Source: Hyphomicrobium sp. NDB2Meth4 (GTDB lineage Bacteria > Pseudomonadota > Alphaproteobacteria > Rhizobiales > Hyphomicrobiaceae). Taken from it: a stretch of 64,000 nt of DNA. Positions 9,950 through 19,055 of the stretch are shown piece by piece (position 1 is the first letter of the stretch; each line of letters starts with the position of its first letter). The notes beneath the pieces are model-generated. The model saw nothing but the letters and a program-made list of their open reading frames with translations. It had not been told where the DNA came from and did not search any database. Made by a program: the position numbers and the translations under genes. The DNA is taken from positions 672,501 to 736,500 of the forward strand of contig NZ_FPEJ01000001.1 in the NCBI RefSeq assembly GCF_900117445.1, given 5' to 3'.

Positions 9950-10981
9950 CTAAGCCCTCCCGGCGCGTTGACGCGCTAAAGCCGCCACCGCGAGAAGCAG
10001 GTCCTCGGTGATAGCTTCCTCGAGCGCCGAGTTGAGCCGCGCAGCCTTCGCCGCCCTGGCGGTCCGCTTCAGCGCCTCGTTCAAGCGCGGCGAATTCCAC
10101 ATGCGGCATTGCAGCCCCAACGCATCCTTTTGCTTGAAGTGCACCGGCGGGCGCTGCTGCCGCATGACATCTTCGAACGACGCCCCAGCATCGAGATCCC
10201 CCCGTATGCGATGCAGCCGCTGCACGGCGCGCTGCAGTGCTGCGATGATCATCTGCGGGCTCTCACCTGAGGCAATAGCGCGCGAGAATTCCTCGATCGC
10301 CCGCTTCCCGTCGCCGGACGCCGCGGCATTGAGGGTCCGGTCAATGGCCAGCTCCGAGGCATCCCCCACGATCGCTTCGATGTCAGCGGCATCGACCTCA
10401 TGCTTCCCGGATGCGTAAAGGGCGAGTTTCTCGATCTCCCCGCGCGACATCACCCGGTCGGCCCCCATGCGCGCCACCAGCAGCTCTCGCGCGTCCGAGG
10501 TAATGCCGAGCCCATGCGCCTGTAGCACCTCGCGGATGAGCCCCTCGATGTCGGCGGCTTCGTCCGCGTAGCAGGCGACCGCTGCCGCCTTGGCCGACTT
10601 CTCGAACAGCGCCCGCATGGAGTCGGAGGGCTTCAGGTTGCCCGCTTCCACGATCAATGTGGCCGTAAGCGTGTTGCCGTCGATCAGCGGCTGCAGTGCC
10701 GCCGCGTTGATCCTTCGGCCCGCCGCAACGCGCACGACCTTCGAGCCGCCAAACATCGGGATGGTCTGCAATTCGACCGCCAAACGATCAGGATCGGTGT
10801 CGAGGTCGGTATCGTCCAGGCGCACGATCTCGCCGGTGTCGCGCGCCGCAACCAGCGCCGCAAGCTTCTGCGCGCGTTCGGCGACGAGTCCGACGTCGGT
10901 GCCGTAGAACAGCACTGCCGGGACCTTGGGCCCCGGCGGATTTAGGAAGGCATTCGCCTGATGTGCTTTGATGGCGACCAT
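9950..10981 (-). CDS. holA: DNA polymerase III subunit delta (HolA)
   Basis: HolA is the clamp-loader delta subunit that opens the beta sliding clamp. The 343-residue protein begins MVAIKAHQANAFLN and contains the delta-type LFYGTDVGLVAERAQKLA block (about residues 24-41), the region that in this family aligns with the AAA+ nucleotide fold but lacks a real Walker A. Blocks such as NLKPSDSMRALFEKS and LYASGKHEVDAADIEAIVG also match. It lies downstream of leuS and lptE on the minus strand, the usual leuS-lptE-holA order in proteobacteria. Confidence 0.92.
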   Translation of the reverse strand: MVAIKAHQANAFLNPPGPKVPAVLFYGTDVGLVAERAQKLAALVAARDTGEIVRLDDTDLDTDPDRLAVELQTIPMFGGSKVVRVAAGRRINAAALQPLIDGNTLTATLIVEAGNLKPSDSMRALFEKSAKAAAVACYADEAADIEGLIREVLQAHGLGITSDARELLVARMGADRVMSRGEIEKLALYASGKHEVDAADIEAIVGDASELAIDRTLNAAASGDGKRAIEEFSRAIASGESPQMIIAALQRAVQRLHRIRGDLDAGASFEDVMRQQRPPVHFKQKDALGLQCRMWNSPRLNEALKRTARAAKAARLNSALEEAITEDLLLAVAALARQRAGRA

Positions 10982-11043
10982 GATGTGCGCGCGTCCGATT
11001 GCAGGCGCGCTCTATAACATGGAAGCCGGAGACGACGAGGCGA

Positions 11044-11580
11044 TCAGGCGTTGCCGGAGAGATAGGCTGCCAGACGGCCCTTCAACTCATCGCCAACCGT
11101 CTTGGCCGCGCGATCCTCGGCATCCTCACGCGCACGCACGTTGGCGAACACGCTGTCGAAGCGCTGGAACGCCACGCGTCCGGTGCTCTGGCCCTGCAGC
11201 GCAACCGACTTGTCCGCGAGGCGCACCAGGCGGAACGTGGTGTTGAGGTTATAGACGCTGCCCGACGAGTTACCGTCCTGCTGCACCAGGGTAGGCGTCA
11301 GCGACTCGCGGATGACGATCTCGAGGCGATACACCGGCTCTTGCGCATGTCCGCCGCCGGTAGACTGATAGATCAGCTCGTTGCGCAGCCGCTGCCCGAC
11401 GCGGCCCGGGATGGGCGCGATCTCGAGTTGAGCAAGCTTTTCATTGACGTCCGGGCCGCCGGTTAGGGCGCTCGAAGCGTACATTGGACGGAAGCCGGAA
11501 TCACCGCAGCCTGCCACGAGCATAGATGCTGCGGCACACGCCAACAAAACCCGGATCGTCCCTCGGCGGCTAGCGTTCAA
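11044..11580 (-). CDS. lptE: LPS-assembly lipoprotein LptE
   Basis: LptE is the outer-membrane lipoprotein that plugs the LptD barrel and helps place lipopolysaccharide in the outer leaflet. The 178-residue protein has a signal peptide ending in the lipobox LVAGC (Cys at about residue 24), followed by GFRPMY, a typical start of mature LptE. Sequence conservation in this family is low, so position matters: the gene sits 21 nt after leuS and 62 nt before holA, which is the classical order. Confidence 0.9.
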   Translation of the reverse strand: MNASRRGTIRVLLACAAASMLVAGCGDSGFRPMYASSALTGGPDVNEKLAQLEIAPIPGRVGQRLRNELIYQSTGGGHAQEPVYRLEIVIRESLTPTLVQQDGNSSGSVYNLNTTFRLVRLADKSVALQGQSTGRVAFQRFDSVFANVRAREDAEDRAAKTVGDELKGRLAAYLSGNA

Positions 11581-11601
11581 GCGCCGTCCCCCGTGTTCGG
11601 C

Positions 11602-14223
11602 CTACACGACGACATTCACAATCTTCTGCGGCACAACGATGACCTTCTTGGCTGGTCGCCCTTCGAGAGCCCGCTGCACAGCGTCCAATTGGAGCGCTGC
11701 CGCCTCGATCTCCCCACGATCAGCCGTTCGGGCAATCGTCAATTCGTCCCGCCGCTTACCATTCACCTGTACGGCAATGGTAATCGTATCGTCAACGAGC
11801 AACGCCGGATCGGCCTCTGGCCACGCCTGATTGGCCAGCAGTGTGTTGTATCCGAGCCGCGCCCAGCTTTCCTCGGCCAAATGCGGCATCATCGGGCCGA
11901 TCATCTGCACCAGGAACTCCAGCGCCTCGCGCTGCGCCCAGGCAAAATCTGTCCCCGATTTCCCCAGGGCGGACGAGAGAACATTTGCGAACTCGTAGAC
12001 CTGGGCCACCGCCACGTTGAAGCGCAGGCTCTCGATTGAGCGGGCGACGTTGTCCAGCGCCTTGTGCGTGGCACGGCGCAGAGCCGTCGCCTCCGGCCCG
12101 AAGCTGTCGGGCTTCGGCGTCCCCGCCGGCACCGTCGCCTCGGCACCCTGATCGACGATGCGCCAGATGCGCTGTACGAACCGCCGCGCGCCTTCGACGC
12201 CGACGTCCGTATAGATCACGTCGCGCTCCGGCGGGCTGTCCGACAGCACGAACCACCGCGCCACGTCGGCCCCGTAGCGGGAAACGAAATCGTCGAGGTC
12301 CACAGTGTTCTTGCGCGACTTCGACATCTTCTCGATCGAGCCGATCACTGCCGGCTCACCTGTCGCGATCTCGAACGCCTTGCGCCCAGGCCCCTCGCCC
12401 TCCAGCCGCACCTGCGTCGGCTGCAGCCAGCCGCCATGGCGCGACTTGTAGGTCTCGTGCGTGACCATGCCTTGCGTGAACAGCGCGGCGAACGGCTCGC
12501 GCACGTTCTGCGACAGCTTCAGGTTGCCGGTGTCGCACATGGCGCGCGTGAAGAAGCGCGAATAGAGCAGATGCAGGATCGCGTGCTCGATGCCGCCGAT
12601 ATACTGATCTACCGGCAGCCAGTAGGCGCCAGCGTCCTTCTCGACCGGAACCTCGGCCTGCGGAGACGTGAACCGCGCGAAGTACCAAGAGGAATCGACA
12701 AACGTGTCCATCGTGTCCGTCTCGCGGCGCGCTTCTCCGCCGCACGTCGGGCACTTCACATGCTTCCACGTCGGATGCCGGTCGAGCGGATTGCCCGGCT
12801 TGTCGAAGGTCGCATCCTTCGGCAGCTCGACGGGCAGGTCGGCTTCCGGAACCGGCACCGTCCCGCACTTTTCGCAGTGGATCACGGGGATCGGGCAGCC
12901 CCAATAGCGCTGCCGCGAGATGCCCCAGTCGCGCAGGCGATAGTTCACCTTGCGCTGGCCCACAGGCTTCTTGCCGAGCTTGGCTTTCTCAAGCCGCGCC
13001 GCGGTTTCCTCGAACGCCGCCGTTGTCGTCATGCCGTCGAGGAACGACGAGTTGAACATCACGCCGTCGCCGTCATAGGCCTTTTCGTTGATGGCGAACG
13101 TCGCTGCATCTTCACCCGGCGGCAGGATCACCGGCTTGAACGGCAGGTCGTACTTGCGCGCGAAATCGAGGTCGCGCTGATCGCCCGAAGGACAGCCGAA
13201 GATGGCGCCGGTGCCGTAGTCCATCAAGATGAAGTTCGCGACGTAGACGGGCAGCGTCCAGTTCTTGTCGAACGGATGCACCGCGCGGATGCCGGTGTCG
13301 AAGCCCTGCTTTTCCGCCGTTTCCAGCTCGGCAACGGAAGTGCCCATGTGCCGGCACTCTTCGCAGAACTTGGCGAGCGCAGGATTCTTCTCCGCCGCGG
13401 CCTTCGCTAGCGGGTGATCGGGAGCCAGCGCCACGAACGAAGCGCCAAACAGCGTATCGGGCCGCGTCGTATAGACCTCGACCTCGGTTTCCCCCTCCGG
13501 CGCCGTCTTCTTGTCGAGCGCGAAGCGAACCATCAGGCCGTCAGAGCGGCCGATCCAGTTCGCCTGCATCAGGCGCACCTTCTCCGGCCACTTGTCGAGC
13601 GTGCCGAGAGCCTCCAGCAGCTCGTCGGCATAGTCGGTGATCCGGAAGAACCACTGCGTCAGCTCGCGCTGCTCGACCAGCGCGCCCGACCGCCAGCCGC
13701 GCCCGTCGATCACCTGCTCGTTGGCGAGCACGGTGTGGTCGACCGGGTCCCAGTTCACCTTCGACGACTTGCGATAGGCGAGACCCTTTTTCAGCAGGTC
13801 GAGAAACAGCTTCTGCTGGTGGCGGTAGTACTCCGGCGAGCAGGTCGCGACCTCGCGCGACCAATCGAGCGAAAAGCCCATGGATTTGAGCTGCCGCCGC
13901 ATCGTGTCGATGTTCTGGTAGGTCCACTCCGCCGGATGCACCTTCCGCTCCATGGCGGCGTTCTCGGCCGGCATGCCGAACGCGTCCCAACCCATGGGGT
14001 GCAGCACGTTGAAGCCCTTGGCGCGCTTGTAGCGTGCGAAGACGTCGCCCATGGTGTAGTTGCGGGAATGCCCGACGTGGATGCGCCCCGAAGGATAGGG
14101 GAACATCTCGAGCACGTAGCACTTGGGATGCTCGTCGTTGTTGGAAGCGCGGAAAATATCCGCCTTCTCCCAGACTTCTTGCCAGTGCTTTTCGCGTGCG
14201 GGCGCGTCGTATTGAGTAGCCAT
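11602..14223 (-). CDS. leuS: leucyl-tRNA synthetase LeuS
   Basis: LeuS charges tRNA-Leu with leucine. The 873-residue protein is a class Ia synthetase, with the HIGH-type motif [12 protein letters not shown] (about residues 49-60), a CP1 editing domain with [12 protein letters not shown], a four-cysteine zinc knuckle ([14 protein letters not shown]), and the KMSKSRKN catalytic loop in the C-terminal third. Length is normal. It is the first gene of the minus-strand leuS-lptE-holA cluster and is divergent from the YggS-family gene, so both promoters must lie in the 77-nt gap. Confidence 0.97.
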   Translation of the reverse strand: MATQYDAPAREKHWQEVWEKADIFRASNNDEHPKCYVLEMFPYPSGRIHVGHSRNYTMGDVFARYKRAKGFNVLHPMGWDAFGMPAENAAMERKVHPAEWTYQNIDTMRRQLKSMGFSLDWSREVATCSPEYYRHQQKLFLDLLKKGLAYRKSSKVNWDPVDHTVLANEQVIDGRGWRSGALVEQRELTQWFFRITDYADELLEALGTLDKWPEKVRLMQANWIGRSDGLMVRFALDKKTAPEGETEVEVYTTRPDTLFGASFVALAPDHPLAKAAAEKNPALAKFCEECRHMGTSVAELETAEKQGFDTGIRAVHPFDKNWTLPVYVANFILMDYGTGAIFGCPSGDQRDLDFARKYDLPFKPVILPPGEDAATFAINEKAYDGDGVMFNSSFLDGMTTTAAFEETAARLEKAKLGKKPVGQRKVNYRLRDWGISRQRYWGCPIPVIHCEKCGTVPVPEADLPVELPKDATFDKPGNPLDRHPTWKHVKCPTCGGEARRETDTMDTFVDSSWYFARFTSPQAEVPVEKDAGAYWLPVDQYIGGIEHAILHLLYSRFFTRAMCDTGNLKLSQNVREPFAALFTQGMVTHETYKSRHGGWLQPTQVRLEGEGPGRKAFEIATGEPAVIGSIEKMSKSRKNTVDLDDFVSRYGADVARWFVLSDSPPERDVIYTDVGVEGARRFVQRIWRIVDQGAEATVPAGTPKPDSFGPEATALRRATHKALDNVARSIESLRFNVAVAQVYEFANVLSSALGKSGTDFAWAQREALEFLVQMIGPMMPHLAEESWARLGYNTLLANQAWPEADPALLVDDTITIAVQVNGKRRDELTIARTADRGEIEAAALQLDAVQRALEGRPAKKVIVVPQKIVNVVV

Positions 14224-14300
14224 ACGGCGTCAAACTCTCAGGATTTAGCGGCTTTGAGCGGCGTAATGAGCCCTAAAGCACCTTTGGTCAAGGCGGTCCG

Positions 14301-14993
14301 ATGACACCAGACACGGAAGCGGCGGGCGGAGCCGTGGGGCGGCTCGCCGAGGTCGAGGCAAAGATTGCAGCGGCGGCCGAGGAAGCCGGCCGCGCTTCCC
14401 ACGATATCAGGCTGATCGCCGTCTCGAAAATCTTTGATGCGCCGGAGATTCTGCCCGTGCTCGCGGCCGGCCAGCGCCAGTTCGGCGAAAATCGCGTGCA
14501 GGAGGCGAAGGGCAAGTGGCCGGCCTTGCGGGAGCAGTACCCCGACATGCGCCTGCATCTCATCGGTCCCCTGCAATCGAACAAGGCCAAAGAGGCGGTC
14601 GAGCTGTTCGACGCCATCCATTCCATCGACCGGCCCAAGATCGCCCGCGCCATCGCCGAGGAGATGCAGAAGCAAGGAAAGACGCTGGAGCTGTTCATTC
14701 AGGTCAATACCGGCGAGGAGCCGCAGAAGGCAGGTGTCACCCCCGCCGAACTGCCTGAGCTGCTGCGCCTCTGTCGCGACGAGCTGAAGCTCGAGATCGC
14801 CGGGCTGATGTGCATTCCCCCGGTCGAAGAGGAGCCCGCGATCCATTTCGCCTTTCTCGCCAAGCTCGCCGCCGAGCACGGCCTCAAAGGCCTCTCCATG
14901 GGCATGAGCGACGACTACGAAACCGCCGTCGCTTTCGGCGCCACTTATGTCCGTGTCGGCAGCGCCATCTTCGGCCACCGCCCGAAGCTCTAA
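14301..14993 (+). CDS. YggS/PROSC-family pyridoxal-phosphate homeostasis protein
   Basis: Members of this family bind pyridoxal 5'-phosphate, have no known enzymatic activity and help balance free PLP and amino-acid pools. The 230-residue protein has the family's LIAVSK block (about residues 39-44, with the PLP lysine in VSK), FGENRVQEA, LIGPLQSNK, IQVNTGEEPQKAG and the C-terminal SMGMSDDYETAVAFG...VRVGSAIFG phosphate-binding region. Length is normal. It is divergent from leuS and followed after 95 nt by the LURP-one-like gene. Confidence 0.94.
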   Translation: MTPDTEAAGGAVGRLAEVEAKIAAAAEEAGRASHDIRLIAVSKIFDAPEILPVLAAGQRQFGENRVQEAKGKWPALREQYPDMRLHLIGPLQSNKAKEAVELFDAIHSIDRPKIARAIAEEMQKQGKTLELFIQVNTGEEPQKAGVTPAELPELLRLCRDELKLEIAGLMCIPPVEEEPAIHFAFLAKLAAEHGLKGLSMGMSDDYETAVAFGATYVRVGSAIFGHRPKL

Positions 14994-15088
14994 CGGTGGT
15001 TTTCCAAAGCGAAATCGCGCCTGCCAAATTTGCAAGCGCAACCCGATGCTAGGCTTCAGCAACTGATTCGCTAGCTGGAGGCCATTGC

Positions 15089-15976
15089 ATGAACGCTGTC
15101 GCAGCTCGGGCTGATGCAAGCACCGACGCCGCCGTCTCCGATGCGGCCAATGATGCCCGCGGCGAGGTGACGAAGGTCAAAGGCGTCACCAAGGCGACCG
15201 CCGCCAAGGCCATCAAGAATGGCTACTACCACTTCATCGTCGACATCTGGATCACCGACCTCAACGCCACTGAGTTCGGCGTCTACAAGCACACGCGCAA
15301 TCGCGCCAAGTCGCGCCAGTTCACCTCCGACATGGACATCTTTGCCGATGTCACTGAAGGCGGCGAGCGCACCGGCCTCATCGGTTATCGCGAGGACACT
15401 TGGAAGAAGGGCGAAGCGAACGATAAGCGCCTCGTCTTCAAGCTCTTCACCGACAACCTCAACTGGCGCGCCACCATGGACCTGATGATCGGCCGCTCGC
15501 TGCAGTCGACGATTGCTGCACGCGGTGAGCCGGTGATGGTCTTCTCCATCAACACCGATCAGGACGACTTCGTCGTCTACCTCGAGCGCTCGGCCAACAA
15601 GTGGCCATTCCTCCCCGAGCACTTCGGCTTCTTCATTCCTGACGCCGACGGTCAGCCGATTTTCTATCGGCTGAAGCGCGACTTCATCAACCTCGGCGGC
15701 GACTACACGCTCTACGACCAGCAGGGCAAGAAGATCGGCCACCTCGATGGCAAGGTGTTCTCCATCGGCGGCAAGTGGAAGGGCAAGGTGAAGGTCGAGC
15801 ACGCCGACCGCCGCCTGCTCACTGTGCTGCAGTTCTTCAGCGCCATGCAGGTCTTCAATGGCGACTGTCGCCGCTATATGCGCCGCCTCTGGCGCGACAT
15901 CGTCAAAGGCAAGGTCAAGCCCAAGCTCGATGCCCAGGAGCTCGACCTCTACAAGAACCCCCGCCGCGTCCGCTGA
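15089..15976 (+). CDS. LURP-one-related (tubby/scramblase-fold) protein
   Basis: The 295-residue protein has a disordered Ala/Thr/Asp-rich N-terminus (about 40 residues) and then a beta-rich body. The segment around residues 190-235 (RDFINLGGDYTLYDQQGKK, then IGHLDGKVFSIGGKW) follows the repeated strand pattern of LURP-one proteins, a fold shared with tubby and phospholipid scramblases. An RNRAKSR stretch and the basic C-terminus could contact acidic lipids or nucleic acids. No signal peptide or membrane span is visible. The fold assignment comes from motif resemblance only, and the function is unknown. It stands alone, convergent with hipA. Confidence 0.6.
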   Translation: MNAVAARADASTDAAVSDAANDARGEVTKVKGVTKATAAKAIKNGYYHFIVDIWITDLNATEFGVYKHTRNRAKSRQFTSDMDIFADVTEGGERTGLIGYREDTWKKGEANDKRLVFKLFTDNLNWRATMDLMIGRSLQSTIAARGEPVMVFSINTDQDDFVVYLERSANKWPFLPEHFGFFIPDADGQPIFYRLKRDFINLGGDYTLYDQQGKKIGHLDGKVFSIGGKWKGKVKVEHADRRLLTVLQFFSAMQVFNGDCRRYMRRLWRDIVKGKVKPKLDAQELDLYKNPRRVR

Positions 15977-16111
15977 AGTTGGCGACTAGCCTGCACTCCG
16001 TCATGGCCACGAAGGTGGCCATCCACGCCAGCTTCCGCAAACGTCTCTAGGCATTCGCAAGGTTGCGAGCGGGCACCCGCCACGGGTGATTTTTAGCCGC
16101 TGAATTACGCT

Positions 16112-17458
16112 CTAAGCAGGCCGCGCGGCTTTGGGCTTCGACACACGCCGCCCTTTGCTCGCTGCCGGCTTTGTCTTTGCCGGTGGAGCGTCTGGCTCCG
16201 CGCCCGCATCATCCGAAAGCCCTGACAGCAGCGCCCGCGCGCGCTTCTCGATCGCACCCGCAACCGTCTCGATCAGCGGATGCCCGCCGGCCGGCATCGC
16301 CGCAACGTCATCACCCGCCTTGCGCGCCTCGGCGAGCGCACCCTTCGCCAGCACTTCGACGCGCGCAATGAGCCGGCCGGCATTCAGCCCGACGTCCGCC
16401 GCAAATCGCTGCCAGTGACGCCGCTTCAGATGCTCGCCGCGGTTCTTCCCCGCGATCTTCTGCGCCATGTTGCGCGTGACGTGCTCCCACGCTTCACCGC
16501 ACATGATGTCGTAGATCGGCGCCAGCTTGAAACCGCGCCCTGAAATCATCATCGAATAGTTCTTCGCGTGCGCATCCGTGTTGCACGCGAGCACGTTGAA
16601 GATCACGTAGTCGAGCAGGTTGACGACGTCCGGCGCCTGCATTGCATTGCGGGTCGTCGCGAATATTTCCGCCAGCGTCGGCCCCGGCACGCCGGTCTGG
16701 TTCGACTCGTATTTCGCCGACGGCGGCTTGCCGAGCGCCTGGCAGAAATCCTCCTGGTGCAGACGCCGCCAGCGCCCCTGCTGCTCCACGCGGTCATAGC
16801 GCTTCACCATCAGGTAGGTGCGCTTCCCCGCCTTGCCGGTCGTGACCTCCGGTGCGTTGAGACCGAGCCGCTTCGCCAGCACCAGGCACAGCGCCTCGTT
16901 CTGTACGCCGCCGAACAGCCGCTCTGAATCAGGCTTCATGATCCACGTCGACGGCGCGCCATTGATCGGCACGCAGATGCGTCCCTTCTCGTCGATGGCA
17001 ACGCCCAGCTTCGTCTGCACGCCGGCAAGCGACATCGACACGCCATCCTCGCCCACCAGAAACGGCTTCGACGGCAGCTCGTTGAGGATCTTTTCCAGCG
17101 TCTTGTCGTTGGGGATGGGCTTCCAGTCGTGCGTGCTCGTCGTGCCCGGCTTGCCGATCGACAGCGCGCCCGCTGTATCGCGGCCCAGCTCCGACAGGAT
17201 GCCGATCACGTCCTCGGGCGCTGCGCCCAGCTGCAGTCCGATGGCGCGCAACTGCGTCGACTCCGGCAGCAGGTTCGCTGCCCATGGCAGGAACAGCCGG
17301 GCCGGCACCCGCCGCGGCGACAGCGGCATCAGCAGCGAGATCGGAAACGCGCCGCGCGTCGTCAGCCATTCGGGCGCATAGGTGAAACTCGGCCCGTCGC
17401 TCTGCACCAGGATGCTGCCGACCATCCGGCTCTCATAGAAGACGGGCAGCTCAGCCAT
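16112..17458 (-). CDS. hipA: HipA-family serine/threonine kinase toxin
   Basis: HipA toxins are kinases that phosphorylate a translation target (glutamyl-tRNA synthetase in E. coli) and cause growth arrest; HipB neutralises them. The 448-residue protein has an N-terminal HipA-N1 subdomain, the SLAGVQTKL nucleotide-loop block (about residues 143-151), WIMKP with the probable ATP lysine (K175), the catalytic NTDAHAKN block (293-300) and the metal-binding LAPIYDIMC (312-320). All key residues look intact. The C-terminus adds a Lys/Pro/Ala-rich tail of about 40 residues. The start overlaps hipB by 8 nt. Confidence 0.93.
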   Translation of the reverse strand: MAELPVFYESRMVGSILVQSDGPSFTYAPEWLTTRGAFPISLLMPLSPRRVPARLFLPWAANLLPESTQLRAIGLQLGAAPEDVIGILSELGRDTAGALSIGKPGTTSTHDWKPIPNDKTLEKILNELPSKPFLVGEDGVSMSLAGVQTKLGVAIDEKGRICVPINGAPSTWIMKPDSERLFGGVQNEALCLVLAKRLGLNAPEVTTGKAGKRTYLMVKRYDRVEQQGRWRRLHQEDFCQALGKPPSAKYESNQTGVPGPTLAEIFATTRNAMQAPDVVNLLDYVIFNVLACNTDAHAKNYSMMISGRGFKLAPIYDIMCGEAWEHVTRNMAQKIAGKNRGEHLKRRHWQRFAADVGLNAGRLIARVEVLAKGALAEARKAGDDVAAMPAGGHPLIETVAGAIEKRARALLSGLSDDAGAEPDAPPAKTKPAASKGRRVSKPKAARPA

Positions 17459-17786
17459 GATCGTCGTCCGCGATGTCGGGCAGATCGTCGGCGAGGTCCG
17501 GCAGCAGCGCGTTGTCGTCGCCGTTGTTGGCGCTCATCAGATCGAACGGACGCAGGCCCACCGCCGCCGCAACGACCAGCGCCCGCCCGAGCTGGCAGGA
17601 GGGCTTTCCTGCTTCCAGCTCGACGATGAAGCGATGGCCGACGCCGGTCGCCAGCGCCACGTCGTCCTGGCGCATCCCCAACGCCTCGCGCCGCTCGCGC
17701 ACCATGGCCCCGAGCTGCTGCGCCTGTGCGCGCGCCGCCTTTTCCAGCTCCGTGGCGGGGCGATCTGTTGTTGGCTTCTCTGCCAT
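17451..17786 (-). CDS. hipB: HipB-type antitoxin, XRE-family repressor
   Basis: HipB binds HipA and represses the hipBA promoter. The 111-residue protein contains a Cro/C1-type helix-turn-helix at about residues 30-75 (LGMRQDDVALATGVGHRFIV, then ELEAGKPS), which resembles the HipB DNA-binding domain. The acidic C-terminal tail (LADDLPDIADDDHG) is probably flexible, as in other HipB proteins. It is the first gene of the operon, and its upstream region holds five palindromes matching a HipB operator pattern, so autoregulation is very likely. Confidence 0.92.
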   Translation of the reverse strand: MAEKPTTDRPATELEKAARAQAQQLGAMVRERREALGMRQDDVALATGVGHRFIVELEAGKPSCQLGRALVVAAAVGLRPFDLMSANNGDDNALLPDLADDLPDIADDDHG

Positions 17787-17803
17787 GACCCAAGTCTCCC
17801 GGA

Positions 17804-17819
17804 GTTCCCGCTCGGGAAC
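17804..17819. promoter_or_regulatory. candidate HipB operator O1
   Basis: GTTCCCGCTCGGGAAC is a 16-bp palindrome, broken only at its two central bases. It ends 17 bp upstream of the hipB start codon on the minus strand, so a bound repressor could block transcription start or ribosome loading. Confidence 0.8.
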
Positions 17820-17853
17820 CTGGAGGCCCGGATCAAGCTCCGACGGCCCATAA

Positions 17854-17869
17854 ATTCCCGATCGGGAAC
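17854..17869. promoter_or_regulatory. candidate HipB operator O2
   Basis: ATTCCCGATCGGGAAC, with 14 core bases forming a perfect palindrome. Its centre is exactly 50 bp from O1. Confidence 0.8.
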
Positions 17870-17903
17870 TTATAACCGGATTCGCCCCTCAGCGCGACCC
17901 CAT

Positions 17904-17919
17904 ATTCCCGATCGGGAAC
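17904..17919. promoter_or_regulatory. candidate HipB operator O3
   Basis: ATTCCCGATCGGGAAC, identical to O2. Its centre is exactly 50 bp from O2. Confidence 0.8.
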
Positions 17920-17953
17920 ATAAGCACCCGCAGCCGCCCCTTCAACGCCCAAT

Positions 17954-17969
17954 ATTCCCGCTCGGGAAC
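17954..17969. promoter_or_regulatory. candidate HipB operator O4
   Basis: ATTCCCGCTCGGGAAC, with the same arms as O2 and the centre of O1. Its centre is exactly 50 bp from O3. Confidence 0.8.
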
Positions 17970-18002
17970 TTCTAGCCAGAACCACGCATCAATCGACCAA
18001 AA

Positions 18003-18018
18003 GTGCCCGATCGGGAAC
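18003..18018. promoter_or_regulatory. candidate HipB operator O5, next to the SemiSWEET stop codon
   Basis: GTGCCCGATCGGGAAC, with one arm base changed. Its centre is 49 bp from O4 and it lies 8 bp beyond the 3' end of the SemiSWEET gene. It closes the array, which fills the whole 240-nt gap. Confidence 0.75.
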
Positions 18019-18026
18019 GCGGCGCC

Positions 18027-18275
18027 CTACCCGTTCTTGATCTTCAGGTAGAGGATCGTGCCGGCGAGGACGAAGGTGACCGCATTGGCCATGATCAGCG
18101 GCGCATCCCGGATCACGATCCCATAGACCAGCCACGCAAAGACGCCGGTCGTGAAGATCGCGAACGTCGCCAGCGAAATGTCATGCGTCGCCTGCGTGCG
18201 CCACGTCTTGATCACCTGCGGCACGAAGGCGACCGTCGTCATCAAACCGGCCAGCAGCCCGAGCAGCGTCACCAT
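18027..18275 (-). CDS. SemiSWEET-type (MtN3/PQ-loop) small sugar transporter
   Basis: SemiSWEETs are three-helix proteins that dimerise to form sugar carriers. The 82-residue product starting at ATG 18275 has three membrane segments (about residues 3-20, 33-52 and 58-77), with VAFVPQVIKTWRT in helix 1 holding the conserved PQ motif. An upstream in-frame ATG at 18383 would add 36 non-hydrophobic residues that do not fit the family's usual size of about 85-90, so the shorter form is preferred. The transported substrate is not known. It lies upstream of the hipBA operators on the same strand. Confidence 0.85.
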   Translation of the reverse strand: MVTLLGLLAGLMTTVAFVPQVIKTWRTQATHDISLATFAIFTTGVFAWLVYGIVIRDAPLIMANAVTFVLAGTILYLKIKNG

Positions 18276-18391
18276 CCTGAGGGATCCTATTGGCTTTCCG
18301 TGTGGGGCACATTTTCGCCCATCCGGGAAAGCGCTTGCGAGCTTGGAAAGTTGCTTGCCTAGCCTATCGGCCGCAGCCGGCACAGCCAGCT

Positions 18392-18916
18392 TCAGCGAAT
18401 GCCGAATTCAGAAAAGCACTGGCGCATGTATTCGCACCGGTGTGAGCCCGAAAAATGCATGGCATCGCCCTTGGCCGGCGAAATGAATTGGCAGATTTCA
18501 TCGACGCCACCGGGCGAAAGCCAGCCCTGGCGCCGTCCGCGCTGCACGGCGAAGCAGTCCGCGGTTTCCTCGTCCGGACCGCGGAACTGGTGCCCGCACT
18601 CGTGCGAGTAGATCCACAGCTTCACCGGCGTCGATACGCGCGACAGCAGCCGCATGTTCATGATCAGGAAGCCGGGATACGCCGCGCCATAATCGTCGAG
18701 ATTGTTGTCGATGACGGTCGGCCGCGTGCCGCAATACATCGTGATGCCGTCGAGCTTGAACTCTCCGGCGGGAATGAACGTTGCTTCGCCGTTGGTATGC
18801 GCGATGTAGTCCTCAGGCGTCGGCGTTTTCGGGTCCTGTGCGAACACCGGACCCGGCAATGCCAGCAATGCAATGAGGCCCCAGGCCAAGCGGCGCGCGC
18901 CGCGGCGGATAATCAT
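18392..18916 (-). CDS. exported HExxH protein, putative zinc metalloprotease
   Basis: I chose the ATG at 18916 because the protein then begins with a clear signal peptide (MIIRRGARRLAWGLIALLAL, cleavage after VFA). The mature part of about 145 residues contains HECGH with a downstream DEETADCFA segment, which matches the pattern of gluzincin zinc proteases (HExxH plus a distal ExxxD-type glutamate). Several cysteines could form periplasmic disulfides. A longer in-frame start at 19015 exists but would bury the signal peptide. The family is not recognised by name and catalytic activity is inferred. It lies just upstream of the SemiSWEET gene. Confidence 0.65.
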   Translation of the reverse strand: MIIRRGARRLAWGLIALLALPGPVFAQDPKTPTPEDYIAHTNGEATFIPAGEFKLDGITMYCGTRPTVIDNNLDDYGAAYPGFLIMNMRLLSRVSTPVKLWIYSHECGHQFRGPDEETADCFAVQRGRRQGWLSPGGVDEICQFISPAKGDAMHFSGSHRCEYMRQCFSEFGIR

Positions 18917-19055
18917 CGGCAAACTCGTGGAATCCCGAAATAGCCCTCTCCCCTTAGCATGGCGCCGAACCGATCCACTTACAAGCTTGCGGGGCGAGCT
19001 ATGCAAATTTCGCATTAGGATTACGACGCGTTATCCCGATTGCGACTTGCATGTC

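Noticed and set aside
12064-13410. 448-codon open frame antisense to leuS
   Set aside because: It is a mirror of the leuS coding strand in GC-rich DNA, rich in Arg and His, with no recognisable domain.
17804-18018. Regularly spaced repeats resembling a short CRISPR array
   Set aside because: The repeats are only 16 bp and palindromic, with 34-nt spacers, no cas genes nearby, and hipB directly downstream. They fit repressor operators.
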